64,000 nucleotides of DNA from Hawksworthiomyces lignivorus (Eukaryota; Ascomycota; Sordariomycetes; Ophiostomatales; Ophiostomataceae): the NCBI GenBank assembly GCA_002917075.1, contig NTMA01000020.1, forward strand, positions 372,001 to 436,000. The letters run 5' to 3'. Of this stretch, positions 45,928 to 58,872 are shown piece by piece. Each line of letters starts with the position of its first letter. The stretch's first letter is position 1. The translations under genes and the position numbers were made by a program. The notes below the pieces were generated by a model that saw nothing but the letters and a program-made list of their open reading frames with translations, searched no databases and had not been told where the DNA came from.

Positions 45928-48911
45928 ATGGCTTCCGACATTACATCGTCATGGCCTATTCATGATGTAAGATCTAATCACAGGCCTAGTTTTCTTACCA
46001 TTTCAGATGCTAATGAAAACTGGTGTTAGATTGTATACACTTCCATTGTGGGCCTTGTAATGGTGGCGGCGTGCTTGGAATGGTTCCTATGGATTGCCGC
46101 TTTCCTGTACTGCCTATGGAAAGTATTCCTCAAAGCCGAACACTGGACTGTTAATGTACTGGCCGTCGTTGTTGGAGTCGCTTTTACATTACTGAGGTGT
46201 GTTATGTCGTCCAAAATTCACTGACTACAACTATTGTACAATCTAACCTATGTGATTATTTCCTTAGATGCATCTTCCTGCCTATCATGCTAGTTACTCT
46301 TCCGCTTCCCAGTGTGATCGTGAGAATGTGGCCTACCGACATGGTCGTGGTACTTCAATGGTTTGCATTTTGGAGCTTTGCTGGGCTCTTAACCATTCCT
46401 TGGCTCTTCTGTGTCTACCAAATCGTCACCCATCAGCTGGGCCGGACAAAGCGCATCAAGCAGGTGCTGGATGAAGTGTCGGCTCCAAAAGTGGTTATTG
46501 TTATGCCATGTTATAAGGAAGAACCGGAGGTTCTTATCACAGCTGTCAACTCTGTCGTCGACTGCGACTATCCGCCGTCCTGCATCCATGTGTTCCTTTC
46601 CTTCGACGGAGACCAGGAAGATGAACTGTATCTTAACACAATCGAGAAGCTCGGTGTTCCGTTGACCCTTGATTCATACCCGAAAAGCATCGACGTAAGC
46701 TATCGTTCTTCGCGCGTCACCGTGTCACGATTTCCACACGGCGGCAAGAGGCACTGCCAGAAGTCGACATTCAAACTGATTGATCGTGTGTACCAACAAT
46801 ATCTCAAGCGCAACGATAATCTTTTTATTCTCTTCATTGACTCCGATTGTATTCTGGACCGTGTCTGCTTGCAAAATTTTGTTTACGACATGGAGCTGAG
46901 CCCTGGCAATCGGCGCGATATGTTAGCCATGACCGGTGTCATCACATCAACGACTAAGCGTCATAGTTTGATCACGCTTCTGCAGGATATGGAGTATGTT
47001 CACGGCCAGCTCTTTGAGCGCACCGTTGAATCAGGCTGCGGGGCGGTCACTTGCCTACCCGGTGCCTTGACAATGCTGCGCTTTTCTGCGTTCCGCCGCA
47101 TGGCTAAATATTACTTCGCCGACAAAGCGGAACAGTGCGAAGATCTCTTTGACTTTGCCAAGTGCCATCTGGGTGAAGACCGCTGGCTGACGCACTTATT
47201 CATGATCGGCGCCAAAAAGCGGTACCAGATCCAGATGTGCACATCCGCGTTCTGCAAAACGGAAGCTGTGCAGACAGTGCGCTCTCTCATCAAACAGCGC
47301 CGCCGCTGGTTCCTAGGATTCATCACGAACGAAGTGTGTATGTTGACCGATTGGCGGCTGTGGAAGCGATACCCGATTCTCGTGCTTGTTCGGTTCATGC
47401 AAAATACGATACGCACAACCGCGCTGCTATTTTTCATCATGGTGCTAGCACTGATGACAACGTCGAAGAAGGTCGCCGATCTGCCGATTGGCTTTATAGC
47501 TGTATCATTGGGTCTCAACTGGATTATGATGATCTACTTTGGCTTCAAACTGCGTCGATATAAGATTATGATGTATCCGCTCATGTTTGTTCTCAATCCC
47601 TTTTTCAACTGGTACTACATGGTCTACGGGATCTTTACGGCCGGCCAGCGCACATGGGGAGGCCCACGTGCAGACGCCGCAGCAGCAGATGGAGATAAGA
47701 CGACTGTACAGGAAGCGGTTGAACAAGCAGAAAAGGCAGGCGATGACCTCAACATCGTACCAGAGACTTTTCTCCCAGCGGCCGAAGTGCAGCGCCAAAA
47801 AAGCAAAAAGGGGCTGCCCGTTGGCAGCAGGGTGCCAAGAGCTGGAATCAGTGGCAGAGCCACGGCAGTGGCTGGAGCCAGACATGGCGGTGCTGCGGCG
47901 GCGGCTGCAGCTGGAGCAGAAAGAGTCGCTGAAGCGGTTGCTTTATCGGATCCGAGAATCGCTATAGCAAGACAGGACGGTAGCTTACAAGACACATCTC
48001 CTTCCGGATTCGCAGAAACACACGGACAAGGAGAAACCAGCAGTAGTGGTCTCATCAACCGGTCTAAGAGCGGCCGGGTCATGCTGCAGCCACCTGATAA
48101 GATCGACGGTATGTTCTCAGCTCCTGAACGCTCGGCATCAGGCTGGTATCACTACCCGGATGACTCGATGCTCAGCCTTAATGTATTGGGATGGCCTTCT
48201 CCTCTGGCACAGAACGGCAATGGCCATTACACCGGAGGCCGGGGAAGACAAGAGCAGCATATTCCACTGCACCCGCGCGACTCGTTTGAAAGCTTCTTGT
48301 CAAATCATACCAGCACAGGAAGCGGTGGACAGAACTCAGTGTACATGCCACGGAGAGTGGAAAGCCTGATGAGCGAAGAAGACCGACGGAAATACGAAAT
48401 GGCACAGGCAAGTCAGCTCAGCTTTTCAGCACCGGGAGCCACGGGCAGTTCGAATCTTGGCCGTTATGTTCTAAGTCCACCACCGGGCCAAGTATATGAT
48501 CTTTCAGACGCGGAGCTGCAACAAGCTGGGTTTGTTACGGAGACCGAAGCAACGGCAGATTCGGAAGCTACCCATGGCCAGAGAGAAAACAACAATGTTC
48601 AAAATCATTTGCTGTTCGGCCGACCAGAGCACCGGCGGGTGGCAAGTAGTGAGAGTATTACTTCGGGCCGATCGGCTTCTGGGTCAGCATCTGTTTCCTC
48701 CTCTCCGGACTTGCAGCCGCAGGCGTCACTGCCGGCAGTGCCATCGCATGCGCCTCTCGGTGGCAGCACACTGCACACGCCAGGTGCCAGCACAGTTCGA
48801 CCTAGTCCATTGGGGCGTGTCAGCTACTCAGCGCGGCCGCCCAGCGCTGATGAAGACGAAAACAAAGGTGGCAAAGAGACGGGAGCTAGAAAGAGCGACA
48901 AGGCTGCATAG
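45928..48911 (+). CDS. Division III chitin synthase (class VI or VII)
   Basis: This family-2 glycosyltransferase polymerises UDP-GlcNAc into chitin across the plasma membrane. Proposed exons are 45928-45966, 46030-46196 and 46268-48911, giving 949 residues in frame. The N-terminus (about 14-125) has several hydrophobic segments, including LVMVAACLEWFLWIAAFLYC and LPIMLVTLPLPSVIV. The catalytic domain follows, with VVIVMPCYKEEP, VFLSFDGDQEDE, LFILFIDSDC, LPGALTMLRF, HLGEDRWLT (about 370-378) and the acceptor-site motif QRRRW (about 412-416). Further membrane helices lie at about 430-560, ending near FNWYYMVYGIFTAGQRTWGG. The last 350 residues are a disordered Ser/Gly/Ala-rich tail. There is no myosin motor, which excludes classes V and VII with motor fusions. 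I cannot separate class VI from motor-less class VII by eye. Starting at the ORF-internal ATG at 46197 would lose the first helix. Confidence 0.93.
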
Positions 48912-49836
48912 CGAGAGGTGCAAACGTTGCGGCCTACAAGTATTAGGAGACACAGGAGAAAAAGCCGTGCTAATACGAGAAGGAAAGCAAAGAGCATATT
49001 TTGCAAACGCGCATTACGGCTTTGAAGAGGTTGCAATAAAAGTTGAAAAGCATTGGCTGGCGTTGTCACATATCTTTCCTCTTTCGGGTTATGTAAATCC
49101 GCGTTGTCTTTTATACACCAACGCTTTGTACGTGCGAACCATACGTATATACAAACATATATATGTAGAACAGCTGCACCACGAGTGCAATTGACCAAGA
49201 GCATTGAGCATATCTTCTAGTTGCATGCCATACATGTCGAAAGGTGGCTGCAGATGGATCCAGTATTGAGATCCATAAAGCGTAAGCATGGTAAATCATT
49301 CTGAGCGCTGCAAGATCTGGCCCTTTGGTATAGATATGTGGGGAAGCATCGAAACAAACAACATTTTCCTGAGAACACAACTGTGAAATCGTAAGATAGG
49401 TTTTTATGGTTGGGCATGAAATCCAAGGCGCAGTCGCGAAAAAAGGATCCGACAACGAATTAAAGACAAAGGAAACGTGGTAAGAGAGCGAGTTACTGGG
49501 GTACCTAAGTGAGACTTCTGGTGGCGCAAAGCTTGGAAGGCGGTGAGATTGGGCAAAGAAATTCTGCACAAGGAGAAAAGCCGCTTTCTGCCCAGGCGTA
49601 ATGCTGAGCAGTGCCTAGCAGCGCCTAGAAATACCAAGCAAAAAACGTGCCCCTCCTCGCCCTCCCACCTACCCCTCTTGGGCATTCTGGTTGTCCTGTG
49701 CCTGCTTCGTGTGAGATTTCTGTTGCTAGGAGGGTCTCGAAGCTTCTCTGAGGTTCTTTCCGTTGTTGCTATGACGAGGCTGGACAATACATCATACCTG
49801 TACTCGTAGAACAAGCACAAATCTTTATTTACGCAG

Positions 49837-49854
49837 AAAAAAAAAAAAAAAAAA
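49837..49854 (+). repeat. Homopolymer run of 18 A
   Basis: Eighteen consecutive A are seen directly in intergenic DNA. Confidence 0.9.
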
Positions 49855-50058
49855 GAAACCCTCAGCTCGCCCGGCTTTTCTGAATTCTCGCGCCTTGATT
49901 GTTCTTCTATCTTCCGTCTTCCTTCTTGATATCCTTTACCATCTGTTTACACAGTCTTTCTTCTGTGATTTTTAACATCTTTCCTCAAAAACAGCTCTGA
50001 TAAGAAGATACTTTACCGGTACTAAATTGCAGCTGTTACTAAAGGCCCGCTTCTTTCG

Positions 50059-50111
50059 CCCCTGCTCTGTTTGGTGTACGAGTATACGCCCTCTCTCACT
50101 CTGTTTCCCCT
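50059..50111 (+). promoter_or_regulatory. Two CCCCT (STRE-like) boxes upstream of Hsp88
   Basis: CCCCT occurs at 50059-50063 and 50107-50111, about 390-440 bp before the ATG. In yeast this pentamer binds Msn2/4 in general stress. In CT-rich DNA such pentamers arise easily, so the call is weak. Confidence 0.2.
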
Positions 50112-50497
50112 CCTAGAAACAAACAGAAGAAGAAGTGCCAGAAAAGGAAGAACAGTTGCCCCACTGTTAACCAACATAGCGTCGAACCCGATTTCTAAAT
50201 TTTTTTTTTTCCCCAGCGACTGTCCCGCGGACTCTGCGATACGCTTGTAAAGAAGAAAAGAGAAGAAAGGCTTCTTTTGTTTTCCTCCTCTCGGCCGCCG
50301 CCTAGCATCAGCACAAAAAGATAAAGTCCGCTCTTACACCTTCGAAGCGGATCGCACGAGGTTTCTTCGCAAGCTTTCGTGTAACAAGTTTCTGTGTTCC
50401 TGTCGCCTGGGCCAGATCCTGAAGCAAGCTTGTTATCCCACCTTATTTTCCTTTTCCTCCCTTTTTTGAATCTCGTTCCAATCTACGCCTGCCCATC

Positions 50498-53035
50498 ATG
50501 ACAAGCAGTGCAGTTGTCGGTAAGTCGACATGGGACTGCTTCTCGTCCATGTTTCTCGTTTGCCATCTGACCATTCCTTAGGTGTCGATCTCGGCGCCCT
50601 GAACACGGTCATTGCCGTGGCTAGACGGCGCAATGTCGATGTGGTATGTTCCGTGCTCCCTGGTTTGGTTCCCATGTCATTCTTTTTTATCCATCCTAGC
50701 AATTATTAACAGGCACTTCTAGATTACCAACGAGGTGTCCAACCGCGCTACTCCGTAAGTATAAAATTTACCCTACAGATGTTTCTAGTGTCGTTGTTGT
50801 AACGTCCCTAATGCTATGCGAAACAGGACCCTCGTCGGCTTTGGCCCCAAGTCGCGCTACCTTGGCGAAGCTGCCAAGACGCAAGAGATTTCCAACCTCA
50901 AGAACACTGTCAGCTCGCTCAAGCGCCTTGTTGGCCGGTCGTTCAACGAACCCGATATCCAGATCGAGCAGAAGTATATCTCCGCCCCGCTTGTCGACGT
51001 CAATGGCGAAGTCGGCGTTGAGGTTTCCTACCTGAACAAGAAGACAAAATTCTCTGCCACTCATCTTCTTGGCATGTACTTGGGCAAGATCAAGCAGATT
51101 ACCGCCACCGAGACTAAGAGCACGGTCGATGACATTGTCCTGAGTGTGCCGGCTTGGTTCACAGACCGCCAGCGCCGGGCGCTCATTGCAGCTGGTGACA
51201 TTGCTGGCCTGGATGTGAAGCGCCTCCTCAACGATACTACCGCTGCTGCCTTTGGCTACGGTATCACAAAGCTTGACCTGCCCTCGGCCGAGGAGAAGCC
51301 GCGCCGGGTTGTCTTTGTCGATGTCGGCCACTCTACCTACACCGCCTCTGTCGTCGAGTTCCACAAGGGTGAGCTTGTCGTCAAGGGCACCGCCTTCGAC
51401 CGGCACTATGGCGGTCGCGATTTTGACAATGCCATTGTTGAGCACCTGCAGCAGCACTTCCTCACCGCGTTCAAGATCGACATCAACACGAACGCCAAAG
51501 CACGTGCTCGTGTTCTGGTCGCAGCCGAGCGCCTCAAGAAGGTCTTGTCTGCCAACCAGCAGGCGCCCTTGAACATTGAGAATCTCATGAACGACCTCGA
51601 CGTCAAGGCCATGGTCACGCGCCAGGAGTTCGAGTCCATGGTTGAGACGCTGCTGAACCGGACCGTCGTCCCTCTGGAGCAGGCTCTGGCGGATGCCGGC
51701 CTCACCAAGGAAGACATCGATATCATCGAGGTTGTTGGCGGCGGTTCCCGCGTTCCGGCCATCAAGGAGCGCATCCAGGCCTTCTTTGGCAAGCCCCTGT
51801 CTTTCACCCTCAACCAGGACGAGGCCATCGCCCGTGGTTGTGCCTTTGCTTGTGTAGCCAGGACCGCCGGCCTCCGCCTGCGCGAGTTTGCCATCCACGA
51901 TCTCGTGTCCTACCCCATCGAGTTCACCTGGGAGAAGGCAAACGACATTCCCGACGAGGAGCCCAACTTGGTTGTTTTCAGCAAGGGCAACTCTATGCCG
52001 TCAACCAAAATCCTGACCTTCTTCCGGAAGCGGCCATTTGACCTCGAGGCCCGGTATTACACGCCTCAGGATCTTCCCGCTGGCACTAAGCCCTGGATTG
52101 CCCGCTTCTCCATCAAGGGAGTTAAGCCCACAATTACGGGCCCCGATGATTTCATGACCTGCAAGCTGCGCGTCCGTCTGAATGAGAGCGGCATCTTGCA
52201 GCTTGACAAGGCCTACAGTGTTGAGGACCAGGAAATCGAGGAAGAGATCAAGGATGATGAGAAGAAGGACGCAGCTGCTCCTGCTGCCGAAAACAAAGAT
52301 GCGGATGTAAGTAACGGCCCTCGTAGTGCTGGCAAAGTTTTGGGCGACTTTGAGCTAACAGAACAAAAGGCGATGGACACAGACGCACCGAAGGAGGAGG
52401 CTAAGCCCAAGACCCGCATTGTTCGGAAGCAGATAACCAAAGACCAGCTCCCCGTCGTGTCAGCAACACAAACTTTGGATACGCAGGCGGAGAAGGAAGC
52501 AGAGGGAGAGATGGCTGCCAACGATAAGCTTGTAGCCCAGACCGAAGAGAAGAAGAACGAGCTTGAGACCTATGTCTACGATACACGAGGCAAACTCTAC
52601 GACGCATACGACAACTTCTCCAACGACGATGAGAAGGAGAAGATCAGCCAAAAGTTGCAGGAGGTTGAGGTAAGCGATTAGTTGCACTTCATTTTACTCT
52701 ACACTATGTGTTTTTGTCACTTTTTTTCCTAACTTGATTTATAGGACTGGCTTTACCCGATGGATGAGCCTGAGCAGGAGCCGACCATCTCCCATTTTGT
52801 TGCGAAGAAGGAGGAGATCGACCGCCTGGTCGGCCCTGTTCGCCAGCGCTATCTTGACCATGAAGAGCAGAAACGCCAAGAGCTGGAGGCGAAGCTGGCT
52901 GCCGAGGCGGCCGCTAAGAAGGCGGCCGATGAGGCGGCAGCCAAGGAGGCCGCTCCGGCTGAAGGTGAAGGCTCTGCTGACGCTGAGATGACCGATGCCG
53001 GCGACGCGAAGCCGGCTAGCGTCGAGGAAGCATAA
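50498..53035 (+). CDS. hsp88: Hsp110-family chaperone Hsp88/Sse1
   Basis: Hsp110 proteins are nucleotide exchange factors for cytosolic Hsp70 and hold unfolded clients. Proposed exons are 50498-50519, 50582-50643, 50723-50754, 50827-52306, 52370-52669 and 52745-53035, giving 728 residues (Sse1 has 693). The N-terminal ATPase starts with GVDLGALNTVIAVARRRNVD, as in Hsp110, where Hsp70 has a Gly-Thr-Thr motif. Other marks are FVDVGHSTYTASVVEF, GGRDFDNAIVEH, EVVGGGSRVPAIKERI and TLNQDEAIARGCAF. The beta domain follows to about 480, then an acidic loop and the helical lid (ETYVYDTRGKLYDAYDNF), ending in a charged Ala/Glu tail. Residue-level continuity DAD to AMDTDAP supports removal of a 63-nt in-frame intron at 52307-52369 (GTAAGT donor, GCTAAC branch). 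If it is retained, the protein has 749 residues. Early introns are dense, with three in the first 330 bp. Confidence 0.95.
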
Positions 53036-53893
53036 GAGCCGAGAAGTACAAATTTCGGATTCCGTTCCGATCATCTTTTGAGTTCAAAAACGCTGCAATA
53101 CATAGATAGATAAAACAGGAAGGCAGGGAACATCCTGTGGAGAGGGGATTTTTAACAAGCTTCAATGTATGGACATATCACTATTTAAATGAACATGGGA
53201 GAAAATAAATAAATCCAAGACCATAAATGAATTCAAATTTATTAGTTACTTCTAGAGCTGGCAAAACTTGTAAAGGTGTATCAGTGCTGGTGGCCTCATG
53301 ATACTCGAAGCCTTGCCAGAAGCTATAGTGGCAATGAGAAAGACGGCGGCTTGAAAAATTAGCACGCGAACATTCGCAGTTTGTCGTGCTTCAAGTTGAA
53401 TCTGAGGATAAACTAGGTCGTCGTCGGGGGCCAGATGCATGACTGTCGCTGCTGAAGGTTGAATCATTGGTAAGAATGCAGCAATAACGCCATGTCCTAA
53501 GTTCTTTCCATTGTCGACGTGGCATTCGACATAAGCAGAATATATCAACAGGAGCCTGATGAATGGACATACCTTCTGAAGGGAGGCTGTTGGTAAGTTA
53601 AAATATTATCTACAGAAGAGAAATTGCGTGCCAGGGGATTCTATAGAATACATAATCTCTTTTAGATGTGTATCTGCATTTTTTTATCTGAAAAACTATG
53701 TGATGTGAGAGAGGAGAGGTGAAGGAAATTTGATCGAGGAATGTGTCAAAAATTACATACAGCCTATTTTTACTCCTTTTTCCTCCGCCCCTCTCTTTTA
53801 ACAAAAACTGGCATCTCTTTGTTGATATAATAAATTGAATCCTTTTTCACTCCAAATAGTAAGAGCAAACTAATCGTCTGCCTCTTTATGTCT
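53036..53893. other. Convergent intergenic region, no gene seen
   Basis: Spacer between the Hsp88 and eIF5B stop codons. It is AT-rich. A minus-strand frame of 98 codons (53252-53548) has no recognisable domain and is probably chance. Confidence 0.55.
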
Positions 53894-56800
53894 CTACAGC
53901 ACGTTGAACACAGGCTTCAGCTTGATCAGCAGCTTCCATTCGTCGTCCGTCACGTCCGACCGGTAAAACTCTTTGAGCGTATCGATACTTGCGCGTGAGA
54001 TCTGGCTGTAGAGCACGTCGGCCTCCTCGAGGTGGCGGCCGTACACTGGCTGGTGTCCTCCCATCTCGATCTTGACAGCAACAGACGGCTGACCCTTCTT
54101 GCACACCTGGATCTGCTTGTGCTCACGTTCGATAGAGGTTCTGCAAAACAAGACGTTAGAAGCTGACCTTTAGGCGGCGAGTAATAGTCAGGTTAAAAAA
54201 AAATTGCGGTAGGACTTACACTCTGCCGAGACCGATAATCTCCTTCTGGTTGGTGTTGGGGTTCGTCTTCACTGCGGCAATTGGCGTGTTGAGTTTGAGC
54301 TGGCCCTCCACGACGTCTACACCTATGACGATGGGCGCCGTCTTGTTGAAAACAGCCACAGTGTTAAGCACGCAAGGGAACACAGCCAGCATCTTGGACT
54401 CCTCCTTCTTCTTCTCGCTCAACTCGTTCATGTGCTTGGTGAAGGCGTCAAACAGGTGGTAAATGATGTCGGCCGTGAAGATCTTGATGCCCTGTTCCTC
54501 GGCATACTGGGCCGCTTCCTTGTCGACTTTGACATCGAAGCACAGCATTACTGCGTAGTCGGGGCTCTTCTCCAGCATAACACCGCACTGCAGTACGTCG
54601 CGCTTGTACACGGGGCCGATACCCACGTTTGCCACGGGGATCTTGCAGTCCTTCAAGAAGTCCAGCAGCGCCTCCAGCGAACCCAGCGTGGATGCTTGCA
54701 CGCTCACACCGCGGCCAGACTTCTCCACGCGGCTGAACACGGAGTTCAGATCCGACTCCACCTCCTCCTCCAGGTCGTCTTCATCGTCATACTTGCCCAC
54801 GACCAGCAGCCGTGAACCTGCAATGGCGCCTTCCAGACCCGGCGCGCTGATCTTGATACCCATGGCTGCCTTGACCTCCTTGTTGTGCACATAGGCAGAC
54901 CGCACACGGAGTTCGCGCAATGGTGCTGGCGTGAGCAGCGCACGAATGTTTGTTTTGATCACACCTTCTACACCGCACAATATAATGCGATCACCTTCGC
55001 GTAGAATGCCGTTGGACAAGATCACGTCGATGGTCATGCCGAAGCCCTCGATAGCCTTGACTTCGAGAACGGTCGCCTGCACTTCGGACAGGTACATGAG
55101 CGAATCCGTCATGCGCTCTTGCGTCAGCTGCACCAGCAACTTGAGCATGTCCGGCACGCCCTCACCCGTGTGGGCGGAAGTGGGGACCAGCGACACAATG
55201 CGCGACATGTTCTTGTTCTCGTAGAAGAGCTCAGCATTGAAACCCTGCTCGGCAAAGGCCACCTTGGTATCCTCAAGACGCTTGCTGAACTCGTTCTGCA
55301 CGCCACGGTTCTGCAGTGCTAAGCTGTCCTGGAAGCCGTTGTTGTCGACCTTCTTCCATCCGTACAGACGATCGATTTTGTTGAGGGCGACGATGAAAGG
55401 GGTCTTGCGCTCACGCAGCATGCGCATAGACTCGAGAGTCTGCGGCTCCAGACCGTGCATGATGTCGACGACCAGGATAGCAATGTTGCAGAGCGACGAA
55501 CCACGCGAACGCAGATTCGAGAAAGACTCGTGACCAGGCGTGTCGATAATGAGCAGACCGGGAACCTTGAAGTCGAACTTGCCGTCCTTGTTGACCACAG
55601 CCGTCTTTTGCTTGATGGCGTCGATAGGAAAGTATGTCGCACCAATCTGTTGCGTAATACCACCTGCTTCGCCCTCCTGCACGTTGGTCTGGCGGACTTT
55701 GTCGAGCAGCTTGGTCTTTCCTGTGTCGACGTGGCCCATGATACAGCAAATGGGTGACCGCAGATTGTCCTTGGACCGAGCGTTGAGGGCAGCTTGGTGC
55801 TCTTTCTCGCGCAATTCAGCCATCTCCCGCTTCCGCTGTGCCTCGGCAGCTTTTGCAGCCGACTCTTGCTCGTCTTCGCTGCTCTCCTCGTCGCTATCCT
55901 CCTCGTCGCTGTCTTCTTCGCTGTCGTCGTCCTCTTCTTTGCTGCCCGCCTTTCCTTTTGGCCGAGACGGCAGAGTCTTGTCGGCAGCACTCTTCTTGGT
56001 GGCTTTCTCATCTTCTTCATCCGAAGACGCATCCCAGTTATCCTTGACGTCTTCAGCCTTGCTCTGAGCGGCGGCAGCAGTTTCCCAGTCGTCTTCGAGG
56101 TCGCTGTCGGCAGCAGCAGCCTCTGCAGCCTTCCGGGCAGCCTCCTCCTCCGCCTTCTTCTTCGCCTCGCGTTCGCGTTCTTCAGCTTCTTTGGCGAGCC
56201 TCTCCGCGTTCAGACGCGCGCGCTCGGCGGCTTCAGCCAGGGCCTTTTCTTCATCGACCTTGTCTTTGCGGCGGTCGTTGCGCTTCCGGTTCTCATACAC
56301 TGGCTTCTTCCGCTGCTCATCCGCACCAGCCTCCAAGGCGCCGACCTTGACACCGGCAGCCATCATCTGCTGCAGCTTCTGCTCGTTGCGGGCCTTGGCC
56401 TCCTTCTGGGCCTTGGTGAGATACTTGCCCTCTTTCTTGAGTTGTTCGATGCGCTCCTTCTCTTTTTGCTTCTTGAGGGCTTTCTGTTCCTCCTTGCGCT
56501 TGGCTTCCTCAGCTTCGCGCCGTTCTTCCTCCTCTACGCGTGCCTTCTCTTCAGCAATTAGGCGCTCCTTTTCTTCTTGTTGACGGCGGAGCTCTTCTTG
56601 CTGCTTCTGGATGGCCAGCAGGTGTGCCGGAATCTTCTTCTTTTTGCCACCGGCAGCGGGCTCTGCATCGGCAGCAGGTGCTGGAGCAGCAGCGGCCTTG
56701 ACTTCTTTCTCGGCGGCTGCCGGTGCTGGCTTAGCGGGCTCGGGCTTGGCCGGGGTAGTCGTCTTCTTCTTGGCGGCCTGCTCCTTCTTCCGTTGCTTTT

Positions 56801-57269
56801 CACGCTCCTTCTTGAGCTTTTCCTTCTCCGCCTTGGTGAGAATGCGGCCGCTGTTGTCGTCGTCCTCGAAGGCGGCGTCTACATCTTTGGCAGCGGCGGC
56901 GGGCTTCGCCGGCTTGCCCTTGTTACCGCCCTTGCCCTTTTTGTCGGGAAGCGCAAACTCGTCATCCATCGTGGCCTCTTGGGGCGCCTTGTCGGCCAGG
57001 CTCTGCACAGGCTCGGCAGCTTCGCCGTTGCCGTTGGCATCGGCTGACGACTCGGCACCGCCAAAATCCTCCGAGAGACCCTTCTTCTTGCGTTTCTCTT
57101 TGTTCTTGCGCAGAACGGCCATCAAACCGCCGCCGCCGGCATCGTCGTCTTCATTTGCGGCATCGTTGCCGTCGGCGGGCGCTGCCGTTGACACAGGGGC
57201 GATGCTCTCGCCGAGCTCAGCCTCCCAATCGTCGTTGGCCTTCTTGCCTCCCTTCTTCTTCGGCGGCAT
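53894..57269 (-). CDS. FUN12: Translation initiation factor eIF5B (Fun12)
   Basis: eIF5B is the GTPase that joins the 60S subunit to the 48S complex and is the eukaryotic IF2. Proposed exons are 57269-54220 and 54140-53894, giving 1098 residues. The start is the ATG of [16 protein letters not shown]; the frame upstream has no other ATG nearby. Residues about 1-500 are a charged, disordered region rich in Lys, Glu and Ala, with long [18 protein letters not shown] helices and Asp/Glu/Ser blocks. The GTPase domain has G1 GHVDTGKTK (about 512), G3 [15 protein letters not shown] and G4 NKIDRLYGW. Domains II-IV follow, including [16 protein letters not shown] and the C-terminal [20 protein letters not shown]. 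The intron (donor GTAAGT, acceptor TTTTGCAG) joins GLGRV to [17 protein letters not shown] as in relatives. It ends with [15 protein letters not shown]. Length and order match fungal eIF5B. Confidence 0.96.
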
Positions 57270-58872
57270 TTTGATAATGGGGATATCGAATCTACTTAGT
57301 GCTGTTCTGGAAAACACGTGGCCGACAAGATTTCCTCTCTAGATAAGTCTGCTCCTTTTGCTCAAATGAAAAGAAATATAGAACTAAGTGCAACCGATAT
57401 GCTCAAGTTCTATGCAGGATGTATTTATAACAGAGTAAAGAATCTATGCATATTTCTCAGTTAGTCCTTCTATCCCAGATAAATTTCCAGCCCGCTTCTG
57501 TCTGGCAGGGAGAGCCAGACAAAGCTTGAAAGACGAAAACCAAGTCGATTTTCTCCTCCATGTGCTTCTCTTACCTTCTTCCAAGTTAATTTCAGTCTGA
57601 TTCACACTACAAAAGACTCGAGTGGAACCCGTATACTGCTCCTTGAGAATGAATGGACGACCTGGTCAAACTTCGACCGTCTTTGCTGCTGGAACAACGA
57701 TGGTCGATACCGAGACATAATCCGGCCAAACGCGAAATCCTGAGATGCTAGGTGGACGGCACGCGAATGATGCTATCGTCTATCTCGCGCCCTTTTTGAG
57801 AGAACCCGTCGATCGGTGTTCAAGCGTTTTGAAGTGGCAATAAGCAGAGGGGGGGAGTAAAAGAGAGAAGTCGAAAGCGGCGAAAGAAAAAAAAAAAAAA
57901 AAAAATTGGCCCTTGAGGGCAAAATATGCTTTTAGGATTGCCAAAGGCTTGGGAAATCATACGGATGGGCAAAAAATAAAGTCCGACAAGGCCAAACTGC
58001 GTTTTGTGTGTGCGAGAGTACATAATAATGTGCAACACGAACATACGCGGGGAAGGAACGACTGGCAAAAAGGAGGGGCAACATCCCATCATAATACAGA
58101 ATTTAGTGGCCCCCCAAAATCCAGGTCGTCTCGGTCCTTAGTCGCAGCGCTTACTCCACTCCTAGCGTTCCCTGTAAGCTTGGACCTGGCTGGCCATGCA
58201 GAAGCCCGGACCAGGCTGAAATTGCCAAGCCAAGACGACACAGGTTCCGTCCACACAATAAATAATTATTCGAAATTTCAAAACGATCTCCTATTTATAT
58301 ATTCATTGTGCGACAGAACCAACCTTTTGCAGGAAGGTTTTTCGTTTCCTTCGCTTCCTTCGCTCTGGTTCTTCTATAGTGACTAGAAGGGAATCGGCCT
58401 TGGGGATGCTGATGCATCAAATCCCACTTAGATCGAAGGTTGTAGATATCAAAGAAAAAAAAAATCCATGGGAAATAGTGAATAAAGAGGAAGAGAGAAG
58501 GGAAGCCAACAGAGAAACTGATAGATAAATACTATAGTAGGTATTGTAGCTGATTGCAATGACGATGATTGATAATTATTTTACAGTGATTAACTATTAT
58601 AATAGCTCAACCCTTTCATTGTGCCTCTTGCAAACCATGGTCTGCCTTTGAGGCGCGATGCACCAGTGTGCGCCGCCAACGCCACGGAGCCGCGGTCTGC
58701 AGGTCGGGAAGGCTCACGTTCTTCGCCTCTGAGCCAATGTCAAATGTGGCGCGGCTTGCACCAGGCCTAGAACCATCGTTCTGACGCGTGGCGTATTATT
58801 TTCTTCTGTTCTTTTCCTCCTCATTCGTTTTGTCCTCGTTTTTTAGTCGCCGACCATAGTTCCACCATCAAC
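57270..58872. promoter_or_regulatory. Upstream region of eIF5B and 3' region of the membrane protein gene
   Basis: No gene is supported in this 1.6 kb. A 19-A run lies at 57887-57905. A plus-strand frame of 157 codons (57913-58386) has no recognisable domain or introns and is probably chance. The eIF5B promoter should lie in the left part. Confidence 0.5.
57887..57905 (+). repeat. Homopolymer run of 19 A
   Basis: Nineteen consecutive A are seen directly in intergenic DNA. Confidence 0.9.

Larger units (their letters stand above)
48912..50497. promoter_or_regulatory. Intergenic region and long CT-rich leader of the Hsp88 gene
   Basis: No gene is seen. An 18-A run lies at 49837-49854. From about 49860 to 50490 the plus strand is CT-rich. 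Two CCCCT stress-response-like boxes lie in it, at 50059-50063 and 50107-50111. I could not find a clean three-unit heat shock element. Confidence 0.5.

Noticed and set aside
45967..46029. Alternative acceptor CAG at about 46010 in the first chitin synthase intron
   Set aside because: Using it shifts the frame and gives a stop within 20 codons. The TAG at 46027-46029 keeps the membrane helix in frame.
50768..51898. A 376-codon minus-strand frame within hsp88
   Set aside because: Antisense shadow over the conserved ATPase domain. Codon bias of the real gene leaves the complement open.
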